NCBI GenBank assembly: GCA_041398565.1
Contig: JAWKUN010000005.1
Coordinates: 248,001 to 312,000, forward strand
Length of the DNA: 64,000 nucleotides
Reading direction: 5' to 3'
From: DATGPD01 sp041398565
GTDB taxonomy: Bacteria > Planctomycetota > UBA1135 > UBA2386
Shown: in pieces, positions 18,910 to 26,730 of the stretch
How positions within the stretch are numbered: the first letter of the stretch is position 1
How the letters are laid out: each line of letters opens with the position of its first letter
The notes under the pieces: model-generated
What the model saw: only the letters and a program-made list of their open reading frames with translations
What the model was told of the DNA's origin: nothing
Databases searched by the model: none
Position numbers and translations under genes: made by a program

Positions 18910-19305
18910 CGGCGCACACGATCTTCGCGCGCGATGTCGCTCGGGAGAAGGCCGTCTCGGAGAAGCTCGCGGTTCGCCATGACGCAGGAAGTCGCGCCGC
19001 CGGCCGAAGCGGGTCCGGTGACCGGCGGTCGGGCGGCAACCCGCGGCGCCCGCACGAATTTCCCCGGCCTGTGCTGGCGCATGGGCTGCAAGCGCCGCGA
19101 GTCCCCGCGCCGTGCGCGGACTCGACGATGCCGTTCCGCGGCAAAGGCGCTGAAGTCGCCCACTTCCAGCGGCACCGGAGGCCGGCAACAAGCACTCGGT
19201 TGCGGCCCTGGCCCCGATGGGGCAGACGTCGCCGGCGATGCGTCGCCGGCCCCGCGCAAGGCCCTTGCCACCCGGCCGGACGGTTCCGGGTGACGCGCCG
19301 CGCGC
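18910..19305. other. 396-bp intergenic region upstream of ctaA
   Basis: Between ctaA and the TPR-protein gene (both minus strand). It holds copy 2 of the dispersed repeat (19086-19215). A GTCGCCGGCGATGCGTCGCC segment (from about 19228) can form overlapping GC-rich hairpins. No convincing gene is present. The ctaA operon promoter should lie in its left part, but I cannot single it out. Confidence 0.4.
19086..19215. repeat. Dispersed intergenic repeat, copy 2 of 3
   Basis: Same orientation as copy 1 (2888-3010). It shares GCTGCAAG-GCCGCG, CGCGCC, CGATGCCGTTCCGC, CCAGCGGCAC-GGA and CAACAA blocks, with substitutions scattered between them. It is intergenic and non-coding by appearance. Confidence 0.6.
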
Positions 19306-20151
19306 TCAGCGCTGCGGCTGGGCCGGCGGCGTGACCGTGCGGCCCTCGACCTCGAAGACTTCCCACATCGGCCGCTCGAACTCGCGGATCTCGGTCTTGT
19401 TGACCGCACGGTCGAGCTCGCGCGACGGATCGAGCGAGGCGGTGGCGATGAGCCCCTCGATCTCCGGATCGGGACGCTCGCCGGCCATCTTCTTGGCGCT
19501 CTGCAGGTGCGCCAGCGCGCGCTCGGACTCGCCGACGCGCAGGTAGCACACGCCCATGGTCTTGTAGATCTCGCTCAGGACATCGCTGGGATTGCTCCCC
19601 TGCGAAGCCAACGACAGCTCCGACAAGGCCTGCTGCCACTGCCGGCGCTCCATCCACTGGTCGGCGCGGTAGAGGTGCGACAGCGTCGCCCAGCCCACCT
19701 GCTCGTCGAGCTTGTCGTACTCGGTCACTTCGATCCACGGCTGGTTCTGGAACGTGTTGCGAACCAAGCCGGTGACGCGCAGCCGCTGGAAGGTGCTCGT
19801 GTTGTAGAGCTCTTGCAGCTGGTCGCTGGACTTCGAGATGAACAGCAGTCCGAACACGTCGTCGAAGGCCTGCTTGCGCCAGATCGGCTGCTCCACCGCC
19901 CAGGCGTGGAAGTTGGCGAAGTCCGTCGGCACGAACTGGGTGAAGAACGGATTGGAGATCCCGCCCAGAGTGGCGAACTGGATATCGAACTGCACCTTCA
20001 CGTTGCGGTAGGCGTCCGGATGGGCGCGCACCTGCGACAACGTCGTGCACACGGTGTTCTTGATCTGCTTCGCTTCCCGCCACTGGGCAGCAACGCTCGT
20101 GGCGAGGACGCAAGGCAGAGTGAGGGTCAAGCTCAGTTTGGAAAGCTTCAT
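19306..20151 (-). CDS. Secreted TPR-containing protein
   Basis: 281 residues. The signal peptide is MKLSKLSLTLTLPCVLATSVAAQ. Residues ~30-140 form a mixed beta domain (VKVQFDIQFATLGG, LRVTGLVRNTFQNQPWIEV) that resembles an OB-fold-like module. A helical region follows with tetratricopeptide-like pairs (QWQQALSELSLASQG, IYKTMGVCYLRVGESERALAHLQSAKKM). TPRs usually mediate protein contacts; the cellular role is unknown. The 57-residue gene ends 36 bp upstream on the same strand, so the two are probably cotranscribed. Confidence 0.8.
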   Translation of the reverse strand: MKLSKLSLTLTLPCVLATSVAAQWREAKQIKNTVCTTLSQVRAHPDAYRNVKVQFDIQFATLGGISNPFFTQFVPTDFANFHAWAVEQPIWRKQAFDDVFGLLFISKSSDQLQELYNTSTFQRLRVTGLVRNTFQNQPWIEVTEYDKLDEQVGWATLSHLYRADQWMERRQWQQALSELSLASQGSNPSDVLSEIYKTMGVCYLRVGESERALAHLQSAKKMAGERPDPEIEGLIATASLDPSRELDRAVNKTEIREFERPMWEVFEVEGRTVTPPAQPQR

Positions 20152-20187
20152 GTCAGCCCTGTCTCTCTTCGATCGGACGCCACCGCT

Positions 20188-20361
20188 TCAGCGGGTGAGC
20201 AGATCCATCAACCTGCGCATGGCCTCGTCCAACATGGCATCGGGAAGCTCCTCGCCACGGCGGACGAGCTCGCGCAGGATCTCGACGCGCCGGGCCCGCG
20301 ATTCGGGCCGACGCACCAGCTCCGCGATCAACTCTTCCGCAGAGGGCTTCTGATTCCCCAT
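20188..20361 (-). CDS. Small helical protein, 57 residues
   Basis: A short ORF starting ATG at 20361 (MGNQKPSAEELIAELVRRPE...) and ending LMDLLTR. The sequence is strongly amphipathic-helical, with heptad-spaced Leu/Ile and many Arg/Glu, and has no signal peptide or Cys. It ends 36 bp before the TPR-protein gene on the same strand, which supports a small operon. It could be a small regulator or anti-toxin-like helix bundle; nothing in the sequence decides this. It might be spurious, but its composition differs clearly from out-of-frame translations in this GC-rich DNA. Confidence 0.55.
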   Translation of the reverse strand: MGNQKPSAEELIAELVRRPESRARRVEILRELVRRGEELPDAMLDEAMRRLMDLLTR

Positions 20362-20500
20362 CCCTTGTCGTTCGAGACCCCTGCACTCTTCCGTCAGTCG
20401 TCTGCGCCGCACATCGCGGCATGACGAAACAGCTATCGACCGGGGCAGCCGGCAGTCTTGATGGGCGATGTCGCGATGGTGTGGGCGCCGTCGGGGCAGA

Positions 20501-20575
20501 CCCAGCCCAGATCCCAGCCCAGCCCCCCAGCCCAGTCCCCCAGCCCAGTCCCCAGCCCAGTCCCCAGCCCAGTCC
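20501..20575. repeat. C-rich minisatellite, G-rich on the minus strand
   Basis: Tandem, slightly irregular units of CCAGCCCAGTCC(C) repeated about five times. On the minus strand this reads as many runs of three to five G separated by 2-3 nt, a pattern with strong potential to fold as a G-quadruplex. That strand is the coding strand of the 57-residue gene, whose start lies about 140 bp downstream. Confidence 0.8.
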
Positions 20576-20615
20576 GTCGGAGCCCCAGCGCGGCCTGCGG
20601 CAGTACCGGGGTGCG

Positions 20616-20636
20616 GGTCGGCGCTGCGCGCCGACC
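20616..20636. repeat. REP-like palindrome, copy 1 of 3
   Basis: GTCGGCGC-TGC-GCGCCGAC with an extra G-C pair at the base (9-bp perfect stem, 3-nt loop), preceded by GGGGTGCG. The same stem and flank occur at 38572-38590 and 45981-45999. It is intergenic. Confidence 0.75.
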
Positions 20637-20813
20637 GGAGGGCGGGCGCGTCGGTTTCCACACCATGGAGGATTGCGGGCTTCTCTAGGGTTCGCCCGCG
20701 CCGCAAGGATTCGCGCACTTGCGCCCTGGAGACATGGGAACCGGAATCGGAACGGTCCCGCGCGAACCCGCGGGCGCGTATGCTGTCTCGAGTTCGGATC
20801 CCGTCTCCCCCCT

Positions 20814-21896
20814 ATGCAGCACCGCACCCTCGCGCTCGCCGCCCGTCCCGCGCCCGAAACCGTCCCCGCCCGCGGTCGGGCCGCCCACCGCTCGACCCGC
20901 CTCGCCTGCCTGCTGGCAGCCGCACTCTCGGGCACGATCAGCAGCCAGAACTACCTGCAGATCAACGAGATCGACTTCGACAACCAGGTGATCGAGGTGG
21001 CCAACTTCGACTCCGCCGACCTCGACCTCAGCGCCTGGTCGATCTACCAGGCCACCGAGACGGCCGGCCGCGCCGGCGCCTACTGGTGGGGCTTCCCGGC
21101 CGGGACCATGCTGCCGCGGGGCAGCTTCCTGCGCATCCGCTGGCTCAACCCGATCGAGGTGGGCAACACCAACCCTCTCTTGCTCGACACCGGCGACACT
21201 TCGTACCACTTCCTGTTCTTCCTGCGCGGTGAGCCGCTCGACCCCGCCGGCGGCGCGCTCGGCCTGGTCGCTACGCGCAACGCCAACGAGGTCAACACCG
21301 CCAGCTACTACCGCGACTTCGTCGCGTGGGGCTCGTCGACCGGCCTGTTCCCGCGCGAGGACCTCGCCGCGCAGAACGGACGCTGGTACTACTACGCGCG
21401 CGTTCTCTCCCCCTACACGGGCCAGTCGATCGCTCTCGACTCACGCAACCTGGCCGAGCCGACCGCGCCCAACCAGTGGTTCCGCGACGAGTCGCCCACC
21501 CTCGGCATGGCCAACCACGCCGGCGAGAACGCTGTCGCCTACGGTGACGGGTGCGTGATCGGCCTGGGAGCGCCGTCGCAGCTCGCGGTGGAGTCGATCC
21601 CGGTCGACGGCAACCTCGACTTCCGTCTGATCGTCGACAACTTGGCTCCGAACACGGCGCTGGCGGTGTTCTTCGGCCTGCCGGTCGCTGCCGGCATCCC
21701 GTGGGTCACGCCGTGCCGCATCTGGTTCGACATCGCCGGCCCCTACATGTCGCTGGCCACGGGAACGACGACCGACACGTTCGTGTACCGGCCGCCGGTC
21801 GAGGCGCTGCCCTACGGCGCTCTGGGAATCCAGGTGGTGGGCCTGCGGCCGAACGGCTCCCTCGTGCTGACCAACGGCGCTCGAGTGAACAAGTAG
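20814..21896 (+). CDS. Secreted lamin-tail-like protein with shared C-terminal module
   Basis: 360 residues. The ATG at 20814 gives a long signal region, with the hydrophobic core RLACLLAAALSGTISSQ about 30 residues in. Residues ~45-220 (LQINEIDFDNQVIEVANFDS, LDLSAWSIYQ, DFVAWGSSTG) fit the lamin-tail (LTD) fold seen in many secreted bacterial proteins. The C-terminal ~115 residues (YGDGCVIGLGAPS, VDNLAPNTALAVFFGLPV, ALGIQVVGLRPNGSLVLTNG) are the shared beta-rich module with its GC/TPC cysteine pair. The role is unknown; surface location is inferred. It is monocistronic, and the region upstream holds repeats. Confidence 0.83.
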   Translation: MQHRTLALAARPAPETVPARGRAAHRSTRLACLLAAALSGTISSQNYLQINEIDFDNQVIEVANFDSADLDLSAWSIYQATETAGRAGAYWWGFPAGTMLPRGSFLRIRWLNPIEVGNTNPLLLDTGDTSYHFLFFLRGEPLDPAGGALGLVATRNANEVNTASYYRDFVAWGSSTGLFPREDLAAQNGRWYYYARVLSPYTGQSIALDSRNLAEPTAPNQWFRDESPTLGMANHAGENAVAYGDGCVIGLGAPSQLAVESIPVDGNLDFRLIVDNLAPNTALAVFFGLPVAAGIPWVTPCRIWFDIAGPYMSLATGTTTDTFVYRPPVEALPYGALGIQVVGLRPNGSLVLTNGARVNK

Positions 21897-21958
21897 GTCG
21901 GCGGACGAACGAGGTCGCCACCCATCGCCGCAGCCTTGCGCCGGGGTGGCGGCAGCCG

Positions 21959-22549
21959 TCAGTCGCCATCGCGCACCCGCACGAACGCGAACGCGGTCGT
22001 CCCCCACACGCGCAGGTCGACGTCGAGTCCGGCGTCGAAGTCGTCGACGTCCAGCTGGCCGTCCCGGAAGTGGAAGCACAGAACGCCACCGGGAGCCAAA
22101 CGCTGCACCAGCCGCTGCGCGCGATACGCGGCGCGGACGGGATCCTCGGCGACGAGGGGGTAGGGCGGATCGAGAAAGACGATGTCCGGCGCCACTTCCT
22201 CGCTCATCCCGTCGGGGACGAGCGCCGGCGGATCCCAGGCGTCGGCCTTGAGCACGACGCTGCGACGGGTCGCGTCCTCGCCCAGCGCCTGCAGGTTGCG
22301 CCCCAAGACCTGCAGCGCCTGGTTCGCCTTGTCGAGGAACCAGACCCGCCGGGCGCCCCGCGACAGGGACTCGATGCCGTTGGCACCGGTGCCAGCGAAC
22401 AGGTCCCACACCACCATGTCGTCGAGGCGCTGCCCGAGGACGTTGAAGACGGCCTCGCGGACTTGCCCGAGCAGCGGCCGGGTGCCGAAACCGCGCACGG
22501 TGGTCAGCACCCGACCGCGATACTCCCCGCCGATGACCCGTAGGCTCAT
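21959..22549 (-). CDS. rsmD: 16S rRNA (guanine(966)-N(2))-methyltransferase
   Basis: 196 residues, the usual size for RsmD, which methylates G966 of 16S rRNA using S-adenosylmethionine. The N-terminal LRVIGGEYRGRVL, SAM-binding motif I WDLFAGTGANGIESLSRGA, the acidic strand VWFLDKANQA and the catalytic motif IV FLDPPYP are all present. The C-terminus lacks an extra domain such as coaD, which is often next door in other bacteria. The start ATG at 22549 directly precedes the conserved motif. Monocistronic, convergent with the lamin-tail gene. Confidence 0.94.
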   Translation of the reverse strand: MSLRVIGGEYRGRVLTTVRGFGTRPLLGQVREAVFNVLGQRLDDMVVWDLFAGTGANGIESLSRGARRVWFLDKANQALQVLGRNLQALGEDATRRSVVLKADAWDPPALVPDGMSEEVAPDIVFLDPPYPLVAEDPVRAAYRAQRLVQRLAPGGVLCFHFRDGQLDVDDFDAGLDVDLRVWGTTAFAFVRVRDGD

Positions 22550-23008
22550 ACCGCCCCTCCGGCCGTCATCCTGCAGGCAGCCGCCACGCTGCAGAAGTGC
22601 GCAGGCACGTCACCGACCTGCGACGCCCGGTCCGACCCGAGCCCCCGCCTTTCCACATCGCCGGCGAGTAGGCTCTGGCGAATCCGGAAGTTCCGGCAAA
22701 GATCACGCACCGCGCGCCCGACCGCTCGAATGAACCGCACCGGCAACATCGTGACCGCCGCTGACGCGTTTGGCAACGCCGCGCCGTTGCTGCACGCTCG
22801 GCCCGGACGGCTGGCCGGTGCGCGCGCCGCCCGTGACAGCCGCAGCCGCCCCGAGATGTCCCATCCGACCCGGCGCGTGCGGCCGGTTGCAGCGTTCGCC
22901 GGAGCGGCGTTCGACGCTCGTTCCGTGAGTTGCCGGCGCCCTGGCGCCCTCACCCCCGCGACGCCGCCCACCCCCGTGCGGTCAGGCGCACTCGACTTCT
23001 CCTGACCG
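22550..23008. other. 459-bp intergenic region between rsmD and the FHA-vWA gene
   Basis: Divergent region. A plus-strand ORF from 22730 to 23005 encodes ~91 Arg/Ala/Pro-rich residues without recognisable features and is probably not a gene. I see no repeat copy, RNA gene or clear promoter. Confidence 0.4.
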
Positions 23009-24721
23009 ATGCCCGGATCCCCACGCTTCCGCCTGCGAATCGGCGAACAGTCCGTCGCGCTGCACGACGGGCGGACCTACGTCATCGGCCAAGGCGACAC
23101 CGCCACCATCCGCGTCGTCCACGGATCGATCGCCGACGAGCACGCGCGCCTGAGCGTCGCCGGCGACGACGTGGTCCTCGAGGACCTGCATTCGAGTGGC
23201 GGCACCTTCGTCGGCGGCATTCGGGTGCAGCGCGCGAAGCTGGTACCCGGCGACCGCCCCCGCTTCGGCGACGTCGAGGCCGAGCTGACCGTGCTCACCG
23301 AGATCCTGCCGGTGCCGCGCCCCGGCCGGCCGGGACACCACGAGGAGACCTTCCAGGAGATCATGGCGCGCGAACTGGCGCACGCCCCTTGGTTCCTGAT
23401 CTCGGTGGCGGCGCACGCCGTCTTGTTGCTCCTCCTGAGCTGGCTGTTCGCCACGCCGCCGGCCGGCCAGAAGCCCGACGCGACGGCCAAGATCCTGCTG
23501 GCGAGCGTGGACGAGGACATCGTGCTCGACGAGTCGCCGCAGGAAGTACCGCAGGTGGAGGAAGTCGAGCGCGACGAGCAGACCCTCGAGCCGAGGGTCG
23601 AGTCGATGCAGGTGCCGGAGGCCAAGGACGTGGAGCCGGCCTTCGACACCAGCGCCTTCACCAGCGGCTTCGACGGCATCGGCCTGACGTCGGTGCGCGG
23701 CAAGCGCGGAGGCAGCGACGACATCTTCGGTCTCGGCAGCGACGCACTGCGCAAGGGGAACCTGCGCGCGACCGTGGCCAAGCTGCGCGAGACGGGCCTC
23801 GAGATCGTCTTCGTGTTCGACAGCACCGGCTCGATGGACCGCGTGCTGATGGCCGCCAAGCGCCGGATCTTCCGCATGGTCGAGACCCTGCACGCCCTCG
23901 TGCCGACGGCACGCATCGGCATCGTCACCTACCGTGACCGCGGGGGCAGCGAGGAGTACGTGACGCGCAACGTGCCGGTGACGCTCGACGTCTACCGGGT
24001 GATGAACTTCATGCACACGATCCAGGCCGCCGGCGGCGGCGACTTCGAGGAGGCCGTGCTCGAGGGCCTCAAACAGGCGACCACCCAGCGCTGGCTGCCG
24101 AACTCGCGTCGCGTGGTCGTTCTGATCGGCGATGCGCCGCCGCATCGCGAAGACGAGAGAAGCCTGCGCACGCTGGTGCAGAGCTTTGCGCGCGGCCAAG
24201 CCTTCGTGCACGCCATCGCCACGGTCGACGGCGTGCGCAGCCGCCAGCCCAACCCCGACACCAAGCGTTCGTTCGAATCGATCGCTACGGAGGGCCACGG
24301 TGTGTACTCGCTGCTCGAGGGCGAGGACACCATCCTCAAGCAGGTGCTGGCCCTGGCGTTCGGCACCGAGCATCGGCGCGACCTCGACGAGGTCTACGCC
24401 CTCGTCGATCGGCGCACGCAGCGAACCGAGGTGGCGGCGCTCGACATCGTGCAGCGTGGCGACCTCGCCGCCATCGAGAAGGGGCTGCGCCACGACCCGG
24501 TCGACGACGAGATCGTGAAAGCAGCGATCAAGCTGAAGAGCGACACGGTCACCCGCTTCTTGGTGGAGAAGCTGGGCGACGCGCGCTTCCCCTCGCACGC
24601 GCGCCAAGCGTGCTCGTACGCGGTGATGCGGATCCTGGAGCTGCGTCAGCCGCCGCTGGACCCCGAAGGCAACGGCGCACTGGCGCCACCGGACGTCGCC
24701 AGACTGCTGCAGCGCTTGTAG
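23009..24721 (+). CDS. FHA domain - transmembrane helix - von Willebrand A domain fusion
   Basis: 570 residues. The N-terminal FHA domain spans residues ~5-95: TYVIGQGDTATIRV, then HGSIADEHARLSV with the phosphothreonine-binding Ser/His region, and LHSSGGTFVGG. A single membrane helix follows at ~130-150 (FLISVAAHAVLLLLLSWLFA), then an acidic linker. A vWA domain starts at ~267 (LEIVFVFDSTGSMDRVLMAA) with the MIDAS pattern DSTGS and a later threonine. The C-terminal helical part (from KGLRHDPVDDE) resembles HEAT-like repeats. It plausibly senses phosphoproteins inside and acts through a metal-dependent binding domain outside, or the reverse topology. It overlaps the convergent permease gene by 76 bp. 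Confidence 0.85.
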   Translation: MPGSPRFRLRIGEQSVALHDGRTYVIGQGDTATIRVVHGSIADEHARLSVAGDDVVLEDLHSSGGTFVGGIRVQRAKLVPGDRPRFGDVEAELTVLTEILPVPRPGRPGHHEETFQEIMARELAHAPWFLISVAAHAVLLLLLSWLFATPPAGQKPDATAKILLASVDEDIVLDESPQEVPQVEEVERDEQTLEPRVESMQVPEAKDVEPAFDTSAFTSGFDGIGLTSVRGKRGGSDDIFGLGSDALRKGNLRATVAKLRETGLEIVFVFDSTGSMDRVLMAAKRRIFRMVETLHALVPTARIGIVTYRDRGGSEEYVTRNVPVTLDVYRVMNFMHTIQAAGGGDFEEAVLEGLKQATTQRWLPNSRRVVVLIGDAPPHREDERSLRTLVQSFARGQAFVHAIATVDGVRSRQPNPDTKRSFESIATEGHGVYSLLEGEDTILKQVLALAFGTEHRRDLDEVYALVDRRTQRTEVAALDIVQRGDLAAIEKGLRHDPVDDEIVKAAIKLKSDTVTRFLVEKLGDARFPSHARQACSYAVMRILELRQPPLDPEGNGALAPPDVARLLQRL

Positions 24722-25665
24722 GGCGGTGCCGGTCGCGCGTCGGCGAGGACGTGCAGGCTGAGGACCGCGGTCGCCAGGGCCAGGGTCGGAAACAACCACA
24801 GGTGCCAAGCACCCGCGTGCGCGTGTTCCTTGCCCTGCGCCAGCATGCTGCCCCACGAGGGCAGATGCAGGCCGGCACCGAGGCCGAGGAACGAGAGTCC
24901 GGACTCGACGATCATGGCCCCGGCGGCGCCGAAGGCGGCGACGACCAGGATGGCGCCCTTCACCTGCGGCAGCATGTGCCGGCAGACGATGCGCGCCGAC
25001 GACACGCCGAGGTTGCGCGCGGCGAGCACGAACTCGCGCTCGCGCAACGAAAGGAACTCGCCGCGCACGACGCGGGTGAAGTGGGTCCAGTTGACGACAC
25101 CGAGCACGAGGATGAGGGTCAGCGGCGATCCGCCGAGCAGAGCCACCGCGCTCAACGCGAGGAACAGCGCCGGGAAGCACAAGAACACCTCGACCACCCG
25201 CAGGACGAGCGTGTCGATCCAGGTGAACGCGCAGTAGCCGGCGATCGCGCCCAACGGCACGCCGATCAGCAGCGCCAGACCGACCGCCCCGAGCGCGACG
25301 AGCAGCGTGGTGCCGGCACCGTGCACGAGGCGCGCAAGCACGTCGCGACCGGTGTCGTCGGTACCGAGCGGGTGGCGCAGATCGGGTGCGGCGAGCACGT
25401 TCGGGGTGACCTCGTTGGGCGACCATGGCCAGGGCGGCATCCAGGCCCACTGCGGTCCGCCGTCGGGCAGAGCAGCCCACCACTCCTTCCAGGTGGCTCC
25501 ATCGGGCGGCGGCAACGGCATGCCACGCAACGCGACGAAGGCCGGAAAGCGGAAGCCGTCGGCTGTGCGGGCGACCAGCGGCAGGTCGTTGCACAGCAGC
25601 GGCGCCAAGGCCCCGCACGCGACCAGCACCAGGAACGCCACCCATGCCCAACGCCGTGCCGTCAC
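24646..25665 (-). CDS. ABC transporter permease, DppC/OppC type
   Basis: 339 residues. Its N-terminal helix and long first periplasmic loop (LGTDDTGRDVLARLVHGAGT) are hallmarks of OppC-like peptide permeases. The EAA loop is EFVLAARNLGVSSARIVCRHMLPQ, and VESGLSFLGLGAGLHLPSWGSML matches the family. The start is GTG at 25665, overlapping the stop of the upstream permease (GTGA). The last ~25 residues beyond LHVLADARP are non-conserved and run 76 bp into the opposite-strand vWA gene. No ATPase or solute-binding protein gene is adjacent. Substrate is expected to be an oligopeptide or murein peptide. Confidence 0.9.
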   Translation of the reverse strand: MTARRWAWVAFLVLVACGALAPLLCNDLPLVARTADGFRFPAFVALRGMPLPPPDGATWKEWWAALPDGGPQWAWMPPWPWSPNEVTPNVLAAPDLRHPLGTDDTGRDVLARLVHGAGTTLLVALGAVGLALLIGVPLGAIAGYCAFTWIDTLVLRVVEVFLCFPALFLALSAVALLGGSPLTLILVLGVVNWTHFTRVVRGEFLSLREREFVLAARNLGVSSARIVCRHMLPQVKGAILVVAAFGAAGAMIVESGLSFLGLGAGLHLPSWGSMLAQGKEHAHAGAWHLWLFPTLALATAVLSLHVLADARPAPPYKRCSSLATSGGASAPLPSGSSGG

Positions 25666-26675
25666 CGGCGCCCCCACGCGACCCTCGGGTCGAGGGCGCG
25701 GTGCAGTAGGTCGGAGACGACCAGGCCGATCAGGGTGACGACGGCCACCAGCATGGTCATCGCCATCACCATGGGCACTTCGCGCGCGTGCACCGCGCGG
25801 CACGCGAGGTCGCCCAGGCCGGGCAGGCCGAAGATGCGTTCTACGACCACCGAGCCCGACACCAGCATGGGCAGCAGGGTCCCCACCGCGGTGGCGAGCG
25901 GCACCAGACCGTTGCGGACGATGCGCCGGCGCACGGTCCGCTCGTCCACGCCGAAGCCGCGCAACGCCACGACGAAGTCGCTGGTCGCGGCACGCGCCAT
26001 CGATTCGCGCAGCTGCCGTGTCAGCCACACGGACGGACCGAGGGCCAGGGTGGCCACCGGCAGAATCAGGTGCGCGGCGAGGTCCAGCATCTGGGCCGGC
26101 AGCGCCCACGTCTCCGAGCCCGGCGAGCGCAGCCCGGCGCCCGGCAACAAGGCGGGGGCGAGCCCTCCCGCCAGGAAGAGAACCAGCAGGGTCCCCAGTA
26201 GGAACTCGGGCACAGACCACAGCAGGAGCAGAAGCGTCGACACGAAGCGCTGCAGACGGCGCCCGCGCCCCAGTCCTAGCCATGTGCCCAGCGGCACCGA
26301 GACCACCACCGCCGCGACCACGGCGACGAAGGCGAGCAGGAGGGTCACCGGCAGGGCAGTGGTGATGCGCTGGGTGAAGTCGGCGGGATCGTCGCTGGCC
26401 GCGGCGAAGTCGAGGCGTATCGCGTGCTGCAGCCAACGCGCATAACGCTCGCCGAAGGAGAACTCGACGCCGCTGGCCGGATCGATCTGCCCGAAACGCA
26501 CGCGCATGTCGTGCAGCGCTTGGGCCCGCGCCTGAGCGCTGGCGGCCGATTCGACACCCGCGAGTTCCAGCAAGGCGCGGTCGGCCGGCGCCAGATCGAT
26601 GAGCGCGAAGGTCACCAACGAGATCCCCAACAGCGACGGGATCATCCACAGCAAGCGCCGCAGCCAGAACATCAC
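25662..26675 (-). CDS. ABC transporter permease, DppB/OppB type
   Basis: 337 residues with six transmembrane segments. It opens with the typical LRRLLWMIPSLLGISLVTFALIDLAPAD and has the EAA loop DFVVALRGFGVDERTVRRRIVRNGLVP followed by SGSVVVERIFGLPGLGDLA. It is the first of two coupled permease genes (GTGA overlap at 25662-25665). Two adjacent ATG codons at 26675 and 26672 are possible starts. The M14 peptidase gene lies 53 bp upstream on the same strand, so a three-gene operon for peptide release and uptake is plausible. Confidence 0.9.
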   Translation of the reverse strand: MMFWLRRLLWMIPSLLGISLVTFALIDLAPADRALLELAGVESAASAQARAQALHDMRVRFGQIDPASGVEFSFGERYARWLQHAIRLDFAAASDDPADFTQRITTALPVTLLLAFVAVVAAVVVSVPLGTWLGLGRGRRLQRFVSTLLLLLWSVPEFLLGTLLVLFLAGGLAPALLPGAGLRSPGSETWALPAQMLDLAAHLILPVATLALGPSVWLTRQLRESMARAATSDFVVALRGFGVDERTVRRRIVRNGLVPLATAVGTLLPMLVSGSVVVERIFGLPGLGDLACRAVHAREVPMVMAMTMLVAVVTLIGLVVSDLLHRALDPRVAWGRR

Positions 26676-26700
26676 CGGGAAACCCCCGTGCGAACGCGAA

Positions 26701-26730
26701 GTTTGGTGTCAGACTCCACCCTGTTACTTC
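26701..26730 (-). repeat. 30-bp repeat at the 3' end of the M14 peptidase gene
   Basis: Identical over 30 bp to 54705-54734. Read on the minus strand it starts GAAGTAACAGGG and ends GTCTGACACCAAAC. Its first two bases (GA) form the last two bases of the TGA stop codon of the peptidase gene. It contains an imperfect palindrome with GGTG/CACC arms. Confidence 0.9.

Larger units (their letters stand above)
20362..20813. other. 452-bp divergent intergenic region with minisatellite and REP-like hairpin
   Basis: It separates the 57-residue gene (minus) from the lamin-tail gene (plus). It contains a C-rich tandem array (20501-20575), a perfect 9-bp-stem hairpin (20616-20636) and sequence resembling parts of the dispersed repeat family in reverse orientation (CGCCGCAAGGATTCGCGCAC near 20700). 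No additional gene is supported. Confidence 0.45.

Noticed and set aside
20501..20575. Tandem repeat as a CRISPR array
   Set aside because: Units are ~12-13 bp with no unique spacers and no cas genes.
22730..23005. ORF of about 91 residues before the FHA-vWA gene
   Set aside because: It is Arg/Ala/Pro-rich with no features; probably non-coding upstream DNA.
22982..25651. Long minus-strand ORF (889 residues) opposite the FHA-vWA gene
   Set aside because: It is a shadow of the vWA and permease genes.
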